A stretch of 64,000 bases of DNA from CBDBON01 sp965208395 (GTDB taxonomy: Bacteria > Chloroflexota > Dehalococcoidia > Lucifugimonadales > CBDBON01), in assembly GCA_965208395.1 (NCBI GenBank), contig CBDBON010000002.1:682001-746000 (forward strand), read 5' to 3'. The position numbers and the translations under genes are program-made. Every line of letters starts with the position of its first letter. Position 1 is the stretch's first letter. Under the pieces are notes generated by a model. The model did not search any database. It saw nothing but the letters and a program-made list of their open reading frames with translations, and was not told where the DNA came from. This document shows positions 44,507 to 54,080 of the stretch, in pieces.

Positions 44507-47121
44507 TCCTCGCGCTCCCCGTCCGCAGTCTCAGGTGGGGAGTCTGCGGGGTTACGGCCGCGCTTGGTGCGCACGTTGCCCCGTTTCGGCTCCTCGGACG
44601 CGCCGCCACCCTCCGACGCCTGGGTGTCCTGAGACCCCTGCGCCTCCCTGGACTGCTGCGCCTGCCTGAGCTTCTCCAGCTCCTCCCGGTACTTGTTCAC
44701 CAGGTCCCGCAGGTCGGCGTCGTTCTCGTCGATGTCCCACCCCGTCGTGATGTAGCTCCCAGCCTCGGCGCGGATGCGCTCGGCCACCTCCGGGTCGCCC
44801 CCCTCCGGCCTTGCCACCTTCATCGAGAAGGCGTCCATGCGCTCGGCCCCCACGGTGGCGCGCACGTAGCACTGGTGCACCGGCAGGGAGGTGATGTCGT
44901 CCTCGCTCACCCGGTCTTTGCCCAGTTCCCACACCATCTGTCGGGCGTCCGCCCCGGCAATCTGGAAGACGGCCAGGCATCCCACGTTTGCCAGAAGGGT
45001 ATCGCGCATGGTGCGGGAGAGGTCGTCCAGCTTCGCCAGGCTCTGGGTTGCCAGGACGAAGCTGGCCCCGAACTTGCCAAGCTCGCTGAGCATCGACTCG
45101 TAGTCCACTCCGGGCATGGATTGCATCTCGTCCACGACGACCAGCGCGCCGCGCCTCTGCTCGATGGGCAGGCTTCCCTGCTCCCGGATCACGGCGTCCA
45201 CGAGGTTGAGGAGGGACGCGCCCACCAGGGCGGCCACGTCCCTTCCCGCCTCGCCCTGGGCGGTTGAGACGAAGAGGATGCCGCCCTCCCGGATGACCCG
45301 CCTCATGTCGATGGTGGAGCGGGACTGCCCCAGGATGGCCCTGGCCCGCTTGGAGGATGCGTAGTAGGAGAGGCGGGTCTGCACCGGGGCCAGGGCGTCG
45401 GCCTTGGTGTCCCGCCGCCATCCGGCGAAGTCCCTGGCCCACCACTGAAGCAGGAAGGGGTCGTTCACCTTGGCCGTCACCTCGGCCTTGAAGTCGTCGT
45501 CGGAGAGGATGCGCAGACCGTCGAGGATGGTGTACTGCTCGTCCTCCCCCCGGCTTGCATTGGCCTCGTGGAGGCTCTTGACCGTCTGTTCCAGGATGGC
45601 CTGCATCCTCGGCCCCCACTGGTCCCACAGCCCCTTGCAGATGCGCACGACGGAATCGGCGGTGCGGTCCCGGTCGGAGAAGATGCGGGCGTCCAGCAGG
45701 TTGATGCCGGGCGCTCCCCGCTCGTCGGCCAGGTCGATGAGCCGCACCTTGTCCACGAGGGACTCCGGCACGTGCTCCAGAAGTCCGCCCACCAGGTCGG
45801 CGTGGGGATCGACGACGACGATGGCGTCGCCGTCCCTGCCCGCAGCCTTCTCCTCCATCTTGTGGCGGACGATGTGCTGCATCAGGGTGGACTTCCCCAT
45901 GCGGGTGCGGGCCACGTAGAGGTGGTGGCGTCTCAGCAGGTCTGCTGGGAAGTGAATCTTCCTGGGAGCTCCGGTCACCGTGTCGCCGACGTGAGCGCCG
46001 CCGCTGACGCTGCGGGCGGTGGGCAGCAGGACCTTCGCCCCGGAGCGGGCCACCAGGGGCGTCTCGTCCCGCGCTCCCGGCGGGTGCCAGAGGCAGGACG
46101 CCTCGCGAACGCCGAAGACGCTGCGTTTGCCGAAGAGCCCAGGACCGGACGGGTGGAGAAGCGATGGGTCGGGCACGGCGGGCCGTATCCTGCCGACCTT
46201 GAAGCGCGCGCCGGCGGGGTTGTCGTAGTGACGGTAGGCCGCCGACACCGGCTCCAGGATCTCCCTCGCCCGCTGGGGCCTGGCGTCGTCCGGCAGGACG
46301 GCCGTCACCTGTATCTCTGCGTCGAAGGCGATGCGGGAGACCTTCTCCTTGATCAGCAGCGGGTCGTAGACGCGCTTCCTGGCCTTCTTGATGCGGTGCC
46401 ACAGCCAACCCCCGGCGATGAGCGCGGCGCTGACGCCGATGCCCATGAGCACCGTCTTCCAGGTCTCTCCCGCCTGCACCCACAGGTAGCCCCGCAGGGC
46501 CGCCAAGGCTGCCACGCCCAGGATGGCCATGGTCACCCCGTCGGTCTGAAGGGGCCGCGTCTGGTAGGAATAGGAGGGGTCCCGCCGCTCCTCCACGGGC
46601 CGCTTGTGGGCCTTCTCCAGATGGCTCTGCGACCAGTCGGGTCCCAGCGAGCGCAGCTTCATCTGCGCCACGACCCGCTCTCCCTCGTTCAGGCTCGAGA
46701 GTGCGCCCATGAGGGCGATGAGGGGGTCGGAACCTGGGTCGAGCAGGTCGTCGTCCCGGAAGACCCGGAGCGGCACGTACTCGGGGCCGTCGGCCCGCAG
46801 AGTCATGCTCCATGCCTGCTCTCCCTCATCCAGGCGCAGCGGGTCGTCCTCAACGGAAATCTCCCGTATCTGGGCCTGGGGGTAGCGGGCGGCGATCTGG
46901 CCCCGCACCACCTGGTCGTCCAGGCAGCGGGCCAGGAGGGTCACGCCGTCTGAGTCACCGGCCAGCTCCAGGGAGAAGGGTTCGGGGACGGCGATGGAGC
47001 TCAGCATGTTCTCCACGCCCAGCAGGGTGCGCTCCCCGCTTCGGGGCGGCGTCACCGCCAGCAGCGCGGGTTTCTTGTTCCCCTCATCGTTCGTCAACCA
47101 GTTCATCGGATTCAGTTTCAT
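44503..47121 (-). CDS. VirD4/TraG-like coupling ATPase
   Basis: An 872-residue type IV coupling protein that would bring DNA to the secretion channel. Two hydrophobic helices lie near residues 195-245 (GVTMAILGVAALAALRGYL and LMGIGVSAALIAGGWLW). Walker A is ARTRMGKSTLMQH, Walker B GALVVVDEMQ, and VLATQSL follows. I chose the ATG at 47121 with AAGGGAAGAGAG upstream; the frame is open another 252 bases. The C-terminal tail is acidic and glutamine-rich, typical of cargo-docking tails. It precedes the replication-relaxation gene. Confidence 0.9.
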   Translation of the reverse strand: MKLNPMNWLTNDEGNKKPALLAVTPPRSGERTLLGVENMLSSIAVPEPFSLELAGDSDGVTLLARCLDDQVVRGQIAARYPQAQIREISVEDDPLRLDEGEQAWSMTLRADGPEYVPLRVFRDDDLLDPGSDPLIALMGALSSLNEGERVVAQMKLRSLGPDWSQSHLEKAHKRPVEERRDPSYSYQTRPLQTDGVTMAILGVAALAALRGYLWVQAGETWKTVLMGIGVSAALIAGGWLWHRIKKARKRVYDPLLIKEKVSRIAFDAEIQVTAVLPDDARPQRAREILEPVSAAYRHYDNPAGARFKVGRIRPAVPDPSLLHPSGPGLFGKRSVFGVREASCLWHPPGARDETPLVARSGAKVLLPTARSVSGGAHVGDTVTGAPRKIHFPADLLRRHHLYVARTRMGKSTLMQHIVRHKMEEKAAGRDGDAIVVVDPHADLVGGLLEHVPESLVDKVRLIDLADERGAPGINLLDARIFSDRDRTADSVVRICKGLWDQWGPRMQAILEQTVKSLHEANASRGEDEQYTILDGLRILSDDDFKAEVTAKVNDPFLLQWWARDFAGWRRDTKADALAPVQTRLSYYASSKRARAILGQSRSTIDMRRVIREGGILFVSTAQGEAGRDVAALVGASLLNLVDAVIREQGSLPIEQRRGALVVVDEMQSMPGVDYESMLSELGKFGASFVLATQSLAKLDDLSRTMRDTLLANVGCLAVFQIAGADARQMVWELGKDRVSEDDITSLPVHQCYVRATVGAERMDAFSMKVARPEGGDPEVAERIRAEAGSYITTGWDIDENDADLRDLVNKYREELEKLRQAQQSREAQGSQDTQASEGGGASEEPKRGNVRTKRGRNPADSPPETADGEREE

Positions 47122-47266
47122 GGCTCTCTTCCCTTCTCTATTGGGGTCGTGAGTGGGTTCGTAATCCCGTGGACTCGTTTCGTCATTTCGGCGTCCGTCG
47201 CTCGTCACGTCTCGTCCTCTCTTTCCCTGGCCCTCCATCGGGCCGGTTTTCTGTGCGGTTAACGCT

Positions 47267-49525
47267 CTATCTGTGACCGCCCGGTCTCCACTCGATGACC
47301 TCCGTCTCCTCCGGCGTGGCCTCGATGCGGACGGGGAAGCGGTGCCCCTTCGCCAGAAGCAGCCCGTCACCACGGGGGCAGGACAGCAGCCACCGCTGGA
47401 GGTCTTCGGGCAGGTCGAAGGCGTCGCCCACAGTTCCTATCGCCGCCGCGTCCTGTTGCAACAGCAGCTTGAAGGCGGCGTTCTGAAGCAGCGCCCGCCC
47501 GGAGTGGCCGGTGATGGTGCGTGAGGAGTCCTCGGAGAGGAGGTCCTGCACGTCTTGGGTGATGAACTGCAACCCCAGCCGGTGTTTTCTTGCTCTCTTG
47601 GCCATGCTGACCATGAAGGCCGCGCCCTCGGGGTGCTGCATGATGCTCCACACCTCGTCCACCACCAGCAGGCGGGGCTTGGGGTTCTGGGCGGCGGCGG
47701 CCCACACCGTCTCGGTGCACACCATCGCCGCCGCTGGCCGGAGCTCGGGCTCCAGCAGCCGAAGGTCGAATACAGTGACGAGAGCTTCCCTTCCCAGCAG
47801 GTCGTCTCCCTCGTCGGACAGCAGGTTGCGCAGGCTGCCGGTGGCGAAGGGGCGCAGCAGGTGGGCTATGTCCGGGGCTTCCCCTTCGAGATACTTGTAG
47901 AAGTCCCTGAAGCCGGTGCGCTCACGATGTTGGGCGTAGTAGCCCGCCAGGGCATGATCGAGGGACGCCCTGCGCTCCGCGCCGAGGCTCTCTCCCACCA
48001 TCACCTCGATGAGCCGTCTCAGACTGCCGATGCGCTGGAGAAGTTCCTCGTCGTCCCCCCGGTCGATGACGAAGGGGTTCATCCCCTGGCCCTCAACGCC
48101 GGGGCTGAGGACCCTGCCTCCCGCCGCCCTCGCCATGTCCGCGTACTCGCCCTCCGGGTCGATGACGTAGGCGGTGACGCCGCGCGTCAGACCCCTGAGT
48201 ACGCCCAGCTTCGTTGCGAAGCTCTTGCCACTGCCCGACCGTGCAAGGACGGCGGTGTTGGCGTTGAGGTGGGTCCCGTCCCAGGGGTCGTAGACCACGG
48301 GCGAGCAGGCCCGCATGTCGATGCCATAAAGGGTGCCGCTGCGCGTGTCCAGATCGGGCGGCGAGAAGGGAAACAGCCTCGCCAGGCTGGACGTGTCCAG
48401 CGTCCTCCACTCGGCCACGGCGTTCAGTCCCAGGGGCAGGGTGGATAGCAGCCCCTCCCTCTGCCTGAAGGCCAGGTTGTCGAGCTTGCCCAAAGTGGCG
48501 GCGAAGTGGGCCTTGGCCCGCTGGGTCATCTCCTTCAGCGACGCCTCGTCCTTCGCATGGAGGGTCACGGACAAAGAGGAGTGAAAGAGACGCTCCCGCC
48601 CGCGCTGCACCTCGTCGCGGAGCCGGGTCACGTCCTCCAGGGCGATCTCCGCCTCCGGCGACATGGTGCGGCCCCGCTTGAAGGACAGGGACTGGGCCGA
48701 CTCGAAGCGCACCTTCTGCCACTCCAAGGTGCGAGCCGCCTGTTCCGCCGGAATTGGCCCCAGGTGTATGGACAGGTCCATGGGCGCTCCCGCCGCCATC
48801 AGCCCTTGGAGGAATCCGGGTGCAAGCGACCTGGGCCACTTGCCCAGGTGCAGGGAGCGCACCAGCCGGTCTCCGACGCCCATGTCCCTGCGGTTGACCT
48901 GCACCTCGACCTCCTCACTCTCGTCCATGTCGGTGGGTGTACCTCCCAGGGCCGAGGCCAGCATCAGCATCCGCAGCCGCCTGCCGGTGTAGGGATGGAC
49001 GGACAGTCCGGCCCGCGCCAACAGGCCCCGCAGTTCGTCGATGCGGGCGTGCTCGCACACGGCGTAGAAGCGCCGGTCGAGGATGCCGTCCCGGGTCTCA
49101 AGCTCGGTCAGGAGTCTGCCGAGTGACTCGGCGGCCTTCCTCGTCTGCGGGGGAAGGTCAGCGGGCTGGGCCTGTTGCAGCTTCTCTCTCAGCCCGCCCA
49201 GACGGGGCGGGTGCTGGCGGATGAGGAGTTGCACGGGGAAGTCGAGGGCGTTCAGCGCCCCGGCGAAGGCCCCCAGCTTCGGCTCGTCGATCTCCAGCCC
49301 CATCACCTCGCACACGCCCAGCTTCACCCCATCCAGCCGAACAGGGCCGTCGTCGTCCAGGTGCGAGACCATGAAGAAGAGCGGCAGCTCGGGCGGCGGC
49401 TTGGGGATCGGAGCCTGTGGTTCGCTTGATGGAGAGGCCGACGTCGTATCAGCCCCCTCGATGTCCTGCGGAGCGACGGACTCCACCGCTCCGCGCTTCG
49501 TGATCTTGTCAAGCAACTTTCTCAA
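47267..49525 (-). CDS. VirB4-like conjugation ATPase
   Basis: A 752-residue VirB4/TraC-type ATPase powering pilus assembly and DNA transfer. Walker A is ARSGSGKSFATK, Walker B LLVVDEVWS, and QFITQDVQDLL follows; the N-terminal half has the CagE-type domain. I chose a TTG start at 49525, preceded by AAAGGAGAG and 20 bases after the upstream stop, giving MRKLLDKITKRG. The open frame reaches 50200 but overlaps two other genes there. The position between the small membrane protein and VirD4 fits the operon. Confidence 0.9.
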   Translation of the reverse strand: MRKLLDKITKRGAVESVAPQDIEGADTTSASPSSEPQAPIPKPPPELPLFFMVSHLDDDGPVRLDGVKLGVCEVMGLEIDEPKLGAFAGALNALDFPVQLLIRQHPPRLGGLREKLQQAQPADLPPQTRKAAESLGRLLTELETRDGILDRRFYAVCEHARIDELRGLLARAGLSVHPYTGRRLRMLMLASALGGTPTDMDESEEVEVQVNRRDMGVGDRLVRSLHLGKWPRSLAPGFLQGLMAAGAPMDLSIHLGPIPAEQAARTLEWQKVRFESAQSLSFKRGRTMSPEAEIALEDVTRLRDEVQRGRERLFHSSLSVTLHAKDEASLKEMTQRAKAHFAATLGKLDNLAFRQREGLLSTLPLGLNAVAEWRTLDTSSLARLFPFSPPDLDTRSGTLYGIDMRACSPVVYDPWDGTHLNANTAVLARSGSGKSFATKLGVLRGLTRGVTAYVIDPEGEYADMARAAGGRVLSPGVEGQGMNPFVIDRGDDEELLQRIGSLRRLIEVMVGESLGAERRASLDHALAGYYAQHRERTGFRDFYKYLEGEAPDIAHLLRPFATGSLRNLLSDEGDDLLGREALVTVFDLRLLEPELRPAAAMVCTETVWAAAAQNPKPRLLVVDEVWSIMQHPEGAAFMVSMAKRARKHRLGLQFITQDVQDLLSEDSSRTITGHSGRALLQNAAFKLLLQQDAAAIGTVGDAFDLPEDLQRWLLSCPRGDGLLLAKGHRFPVRIEATPEETEVIEWRPGGHR

Positions 49526-49545
49526 CTCGGTTCTCTCCTTTGCGC

Positions 49546-49878
49546 TTAGGGGGTGGGGAACGGGACGATGCCGCTGCGCAGCAGTGCGGCGACGGCCTTG
49601 GCCAGCAGCACCAGCACAAGGCCGACGACTGCCATGACCACGGCGGTCTTGGCTCTGCCGCCTCCCCGTTCCTCCGCGCCCTCTGCCATCAGGACGAACC
49701 CCGCCCAGACGATGGCGAAGACGGCGAGCCCGGCGGCGGCGTAGGCCATTGCGGTCAGCACTGCGTCGAAGGCAGCGAGCATCGCCCGCTCCTCGGCCGG
49801 GGCCGCGCCGGTGGTCGCCAGCGCAGCCCCGGCCAGGAAGACTGCCGTCCATAGACGCCTCACCACGGCCACTCCCAT
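49546..49878 (-). CDS. Small two-helix membrane protein (VirB2/TrbC-like)
   Basis: A 110-residue protein with an N-terminal signal-like helix (AVFLAGAALATTGAAPA) and two further hydrophobic stretches (AMAYAAAGLAVFAIVWAGFVLM and VVMAVVGLVLVLLAKAVAALL). The pattern resembles conjugative pilins; a second pilin-like gene lies at 51622. Its start overlaps the end of the PrgI-like gene by 19 bases. Confidence 0.7.
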   Translation of the reverse strand: MGVAVVRRLWTAVFLAGAALATTGAAPAEERAMLAAFDAVLTAMAYAAAGLAVFAIVWAGFVLMAEGAEERGGGRAKTAVVMAVVGLVLVLLAKAVAALLRSGIVPFPTP

Positions 49879-51599
49879 CCCAGTCTTCGGAACCAGTCGC
49901 TGAGGTCCCCGCCGGGCGTCTGCTCGGCGGGCGGGTCCTCGGGCTCCGTCTCCTGCACGACCAGGACCTCGTAGGAGTCGTCCGAGCCGACGGCGGAGGC
50001 CATGTCCAGCGTCTCGTCTCGGATCCGGCTGAGTGGCTCCCGCTCCACCACCTCGGCCTTGACGTGCTCGGGGTGGATGATGGTGAGTGTGACCTCCTTG
50101 TCGATCGTCGTGCCGGGCACGTGGGCGTAGGCGTATGCGGAGACGGTGTGCTCCGTCGTGGTGCCGTCGTCGTGGGTGACGGTGATGGTCTGGCTGTCAC
50201 TGTCGGTGTCGCTCGCCCCCGGCCGCCACAGGCTCACCGTCTCGGTGCGCTCTTCCGTCCGCTCAGGATGGTGGGTGAGTGTCGTCAGCGGAGGGATGGG
50301 GATGCTCAGGCTCGCCTCAATGCTCACCTCCACACTCACGGCGTGAAGGGCCTCCCCGGTCGGAACGTCCAGACTGAAACTCGTCTCGCCACCGGGGACG
50401 AAGGGAACGCTGGCGGTCGATTCTCCTGTGGTTGCTGAGAGCGTGCCGGTGACTGCCGTCACCCCTGCGTCCATGAGGGTCGTCTCGGTGACGCTCTCGT
50501 GCCCGGCCACCGTCTGTAGCTCAACCGAGTGCTTGATGTTGGACACGCACTCGGACTCGATGACGCCCTTGATGGCTCCCGACGTCCAGCCCAGGGAGGT
50601 CATGCGCAGGTCGCACAGCTCTCCCTCGACTTCGGGGAGCGGGTACGGGATGCGGTCGTGCTCCCAGGTGAGCGCACCGGCCTGCCCCACGGTGTCCTGC
50701 CAGGACACCGTGATGGACGACGACGTGGGGCCGTGCAGGGGCAGGGAGTAATCGATGGCCTCTCCCTCGTCCAGGGACGCCGATCCCCAGAAGCGCAGGG
50801 ACGTGCCCTGGCTGCCGCCGAAGGCCCGCACCCGGATGTCCAGGTCCGTCGCCGCCCTGAGCTTCACTGCGGCCCGGTCGCCGGAGACGGTGAGACCCTC
50901 GACGAATATCCGACGCCCCTCCACCGGCTCTTCGACCTCGAAGTCGATCTCGTCACGCCAGGGTTCGTGGCCGTCGGCAAGGGCCGACTGGGGGATGACC
51001 GTGGCCGCCGCCACTGCGACGGCGGCTACGACTGCCATGAAGTTCTTCGGGAGCTTCTTCCGCTGGCTGGCCTTGCGCCCCTCGTTCCCAGTCCCGTTGC
51101 TGTTGATGTCGTCCCTGTTCGTCCTCCGGGCCTTGCGGAACCAGCGGTGGGGACGGAAGGGCATCCGACTGTTGCGTCGGTCCTTGCGCCTGTTCCGCAG
51201 CTTGCGCAGTCTGCGGAGGACGCGCTTCGACTTCTTCGACATTAGGCTCAACGGGCCGGGGCCGCTCCTCGCCGGCTGCGCCGGCGCGGGCGGCTCGTTG
51301 CGCACCAGCTGGGACACAGGCCCGGCATAGGCCCTCGCTCCCAGCTTGTACTTGAGCAGGTCGGCGGCTACCAACGGCAGCCGCCGACCGCCTATCTTCC
51401 CCACGATCGTGGCGACTCCGACGAGGCCCATGAGGACGGCAATGCCCATCCTCACCTCGTTCGGCCCCACAGGGGCGTAGCGGTATGCGCCGTAGGACAG
51501 AGCGCACACCGCCGTCATCGCCACGATCTGCGGGAAGGTGAACCACAGTAGCACCCGGTCCTCGGCCTGCACGTGGGTCGGTACCTCGTGTTCTCTCAT
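49860..51599 (-). CDS. PrgI/VirB3-like protein fused to an exported domain
   Basis: A 579-residue protein. The first 95 residues resemble PrgI/VirB3 inner-membrane proteins (two hydrophobic helices, FTFPQIVAMTAVCALSYGAY and GIAVLMGLVGVATIVG). A very basic stretch follows (KKSKRVLRRLRKLRNRRKDRR), then a second signal-like helix ending in ALADGHEPW near residue 210. The rest is strand-rich and resembles surface Ig-like repeats (TVSWQDT and TVTHDDGTTTEHTV). Fusion of a channel component to a putative exported domain is unusual; two genes joined by a lost stop is possible. Confidence 0.72.
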   Translation of the reverse strand: MREHEVPTHVQAEDRVLLWFTFPQIVAMTAVCALSYGAYRYAPVGPNEVRMGIAVLMGLVGVATIVGKIGGRRLPLVAADLLKYKLGARAYAGPVSQLVRNEPPAPAQPARSGPGPLSLMSKKSKRVLRRLRKLRNRRKDRRNSRMPFRPHRWFRKARRTNRDDINSNGTGNEGRKASQRKKLPKNFMAVVAAVAVAAATVIPQSALADGHEPWRDEIDFEVEEPVEGRRIFVEGLTVSGDRAAVKLRAATDLDIRVRAFGGSQGTSLRFWGSASLDEGEAIDYSLPLHGPTSSSITVSWQDTVGQAGALTWEHDRIPYPLPEVEGELCDLRMTSLGWTSGAIKGVIESECVSNIKHSVELQTVAGHESVTETTLMDAGVTAVTGTLSATTGESTASVPFVPGGETSFSLDVPTGEALHAVSVEVSIEASLSIPIPPLTTLTHHPERTEERTETVSLWRPGASDTDSDSQTITVTHDDGTTTEHTVSAYAYAHVPGTTIDKEVTLTIIHPEHVKAEVVEREPLSRIRDETLDMASAVGSDDSYEVLVVQETEPEDPPAEQTPGGDLSDWFRRLGWEWPW

Positions 51600-51621
51600 G
51601 GTTGTTCTCCTTGCCTTCGAT

Positions 51622-51903
51622 CTACTCTTCGGCGACGGGCGTGGGGTCGGGCAGGGTTGGGTCTACCGGGGAGCCGACGACCGCGTTCATGACCAGCTCG
51701 ACGACGCCATAGGCCACCATCGCCAGGACGATGCCCGCGAGGGCGGTCATCATGGCGCTCTTGCCCCGCTCCATCTGGTGGGGTGCTCCCGACGCCGTGA
51801 GGTACATGTAGGCCCCATAGATGAAGAAGCCCACACCCACCACTCCCACGACCCCCAGTAGGATGGCCACCAGGTTGCTAATGGTCTGTGTCAGGTTTTC
51901 CAT
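51622..51903 (-). CDS. VirB2/TrbC-like pilin
   Basis: A 93-residue protein with two hydrophobic helices (ISNLVAILLGVVGVVGVGFFIYGAYMYL and MMTALAGIVLAMVAYGVVELVM) separated by a basic loop (MERGKSA), the pattern of conjugative pilin subunits. It lies between the VirB6-like and PrgI-like genes, the expected place. The signal sequence is not of the cleavable kind. Confidence 0.82.
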   Translation of the reverse strand: MENLTQTISNLVAILLGVVGVVGVGFFIYGAYMYLTASGAPHQMERGKSAMMTALAGIVLAMVAYGVVELVMNAVVGSPVDPTLPDPTPVAEE

Positions 51904-52062
51904 TTCGTTCTTTCTCCTCTCGGACTCTGTTTTGGAGTCTTTGTTCGTCTGTCTCGCTTCTGCTCTTTCCGCTCGCCTACTGGCACATCGGTCCCACCTC
52001 CTTCGTCTCGGCGATTGACGCGAACCGCACCCGCGTTCGGTTGGTTGTCGTTGGGTTTGAGA

Positions 52063-53043
52063 TCACTCGTTGGCGCTCCTGGGGGAGTCGCCGCCCATAT
52101 CCCCGCCGCCCGATGGGGTCGCCATCGAGGCCGCAGAGTTCAGGCCGCTCGCCGCAGCCGACAGACCCGCGCTGGCCGCAACCGCTCCCACGGTCACCCC
52201 TGCCGGACCTCCGGCGGCTCCCCCTGCCATCAGGCCCATGACCCGGGCCGACCGCACCATCGATGCGGGCAGGTTCATCCCGAAGTAGAGCATCGAGAGC
52301 CAGCTGTCGAAGGTCCCGGCGTTGCCAAGAAGGGACGGCACCCGGGTCGCCATGTAGACGAAGGCCAGACTCATCAAGAGCTTCCACACCAGGTCCTGCA
52401 CCGGCTCGAAGGCGGCGATGAGGGCGACCTCGTTCAGGAACCCGAACCCCAACGCCAACGCGATGAGCTGGACGGCCTGCTGGAACACCGTCGTCATGAA
52501 GAGCCGGAGCCAATGACGGCCCCAGCCCGCCGTGTGCGGCAGAATCCACAGCCCCAGGGCTATGGGGGCCAACGCCAGCAGGATGTCGATCAACGCAAGG
52601 CGCAGGATCATCTGCACGATGACGTAGAGGACGAAGAAGCCATAGACCAGGTAGAGGAGGGCCAGCAGCAACGCCATGCCCACGCTCCCGGCGTTCACGG
52701 CGGTGAGCAGCGTCTTGAGGGTGGACCGGAGCATGTCCCCGGCGGTGACGTTTAGTGATACCGCGACGAAGCCAGACACAGCGTCAGCCACGTCGATGAC
52801 CAGCGCGCACCACCACAGGGAGGACGCTGCGGCGACGAGTCCCAGCACCAGCCGGGGAACCATCTCCCGCCAACCTGTCTGAGACCTTCCGAGGTGCTCT
52901 GACACGATGAGCGAGAGGCCCATCCAGCCAAGGATGACCACCAGTGCGCCCGACGTAATGGCCCAGACGACCATCCACGCCTGCTGAACCAGGTCATGTG
53001 CGTAGGTGAGGTCGGGAGGAGTGCCGGTGAGGATGTCGCTCAT
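52063..53043 (-). CDS. VirB6/TrbL-like membrane protein
   Basis: A 326-residue polytopic protein with about six membrane helices up to residue 240, followed by a glycine/alanine-rich tail (GGAAGGPAGVTVGAVAASAGLSAAASG). This is the architecture of TrbL/VirB6 inner-membrane channel proteins. It lies upstream of the pilin gene and 3 bases after the signal-bearing gene stops. Confidence 0.85.
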   Translation of the reverse strand: MSDILTGTPPDLTYAHDLVQQAWMVVWAITSGALVVILGWMGLSLIVSEHLGRSQTGWREMVPRLVLGLVAAASSLWWCALVIDVADAVSGFVAVSLNVTAGDMLRSTLKTLLTAVNAGSVGMALLLALLYLVYGFFVLYVIVQMILRLALIDILLALAPIALGLWILPHTAGWGRHWLRLFMTTVFQQAVQLIALALGFGFLNEVALIAAFEPVQDLVWKLLMSLAFVYMATRVPSLLGNAGTFDSWLSMLYFGMNLPASMVRSARVMGLMAGGAAGGPAGVTVGAVAASAGLSAAASGLNSAASMATPSGGGDMGGDSPRSANE

Positions 53044-53046
53044 GGG

Positions 53047-53667
53047 CTAGTTCCCGTCCCGGCAGTTGGCGGCATCCTCGCCCGAGGCCCGCTCCACCAC
53101 CCCGCACAGCGTGCCGTGGACTCCCTCAATCACCCATCCGGCGAAGGCCCTGGCCCAGCGGGAGGGATTGAGGGCACTCAGAATCTTGTCCCAGATGCGC
53201 CCCGGCTGGTGGATGGGGACGACGGCGTAGAAGTCTCCTCGCTTGCCGTCCTCGGCGTGAGCCAGCATGACCAGCAGGTAGGCCCTGTCGGGGTCGAGGT
53301 CGGGCTGCTCGTCAAGCTTGGGATACTCCCAGGAGTACTCCCAGCCGTCGGAGCGCTTCTTCTCGCCGCCCCTGACCCGGTACATGGCGGATATCCAGTC
53401 GCCGGTGTCGGCGTCGCGGACGGCGTAGAAGAGGTCTTGGAGCCTGCGGTCGAAGAGGGGCCTGGCGACGAACTCGCCGCCCTTCTTGCGCTCGACGAAC
53501 TCCCGGTCCTCGTTGACCAGGGCGATGTCGCCTGCGGGCGGCGACTGGGCCAGGGCGAGGTTGCTCGTGGGTATGGCCACCAGCGCCGCCAAGAACAGCG
53601 CGATGGCCAGGGGGATCAGCCTCCTGGATCTGCTAAGGGTCCGCCGGATGGTCGGTGGGACCGCCAT
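53047..53667 (-). CDS. Exported protein of the transfer operon
   Basis: A 206-residue protein with a Sec-type signal (RRLIPLAIALFLAALVAIPTSNLALAQ) and a mature part rich in charged and aromatic residues, including DISA-like and YSWEYP segments. I do not recognise a family. The ATG at 53667 follows GGAGG; a longer frame from 53790 exists. It is the first gene of the minus-strand transfer operon. Confidence 0.7.
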   Translation of the reverse strand: MAVPPTIRRTLSRSRRLIPLAIALFLAALVAIPTSNLALAQSPPAGDIALVNEDREFVERKKGGEFVARPLFDRRLQDLFYAVRDADTGDWISAMYRVRGGEKKRSDGWEYSWEYPKLDEQPDLDPDRAYLLVMLAHAEDGKRGDFYAVVPIHQPGRIWDKILSALNPSRWARAFAGWVIEGVHGTLCGVVERASGEDAANCRDGN

Positions 53668-54080
53668 GTAATCGCCTCCGTTGTCGATGGGGTTGTGATG
53701 TCTGCCATCGAGTCTGGGGAGGCGAAAACGTCTTAGGAATGGTGCGTGAGGGGGGCTTGCGCACAAGTCCCCCTCACGGGGCCTGCCCATCCGGAAGCCC
53801 CTGTGATGTCATGGGGGTGTACAGGGATTAGCGTCAGTTGCAGAAATGCAAGTCCGGGGCGTTTTCAAGCTGAAATCGAAGGAAAAGGAGGGGAGGTTGG
53901 CAAGTGAGCAAGCGATGTTTGGTCGGGGCGTGTTCCACGGATTCCGGCCGAGTTGCAGAAATGCAAGTCGGCAAGACAGCCACATCGGAGCAAGCAACCT
54001 GCTGGAGGGACCGGTTCGGGGGCGAGAATCCCCTACCGGACGCACCCCTATAGGACGTGATAACGAGGAGGGTTGAACGC
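53668..54080. promoter_or_regulatory. Divergent control region between transfer and replication operons
   Basis: A 413-base region between two divergent operons. It holds two exact copies of AGTTGCAGAAATGCAAGTC (53836-53854 and 53951-53969). I see TATAGG near 54051 before the plus-strand operon but no clear -35. This is the most likely place for promoters, and possibly an origin of transfer. Confidence 0.55.
53836..53969 (+). repeat. Two exact 19-bp repeats
   Basis: AGTTGCAGAAATGCAAGTC at 53836-53854 and 53951-53969, 115 bases apart. The core TTGCA-GAAA-TGCAA is an interrupted palindrome, fitting a dimeric regulator. A related sequence (GACTTGCATTCTTGCAGC, opposite strand) lies at 28011 in the decayed region. 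Confidence 0.75.

Noticed and set aside
44552..46813. Second long minus-strand frame inside the VirD4 gene
   Set aside because: Low-complexity Arg/Gly/Pro text, a typical GC-rich shadow of the real frame.
45568..46953. Plus-strand frame of 461 codons opposite VirD4
   Set aside because: Antisense shadow with no motifs and no ribosome site.
47267..50200. Very long minus-strand frame (977 codons) as one protein
   Set aside because: The part beyond 49525 is arginine/proline-rich shadow sequence overlapping two better genes. VirB4 homology begins at the TTG with a good ribosome site.
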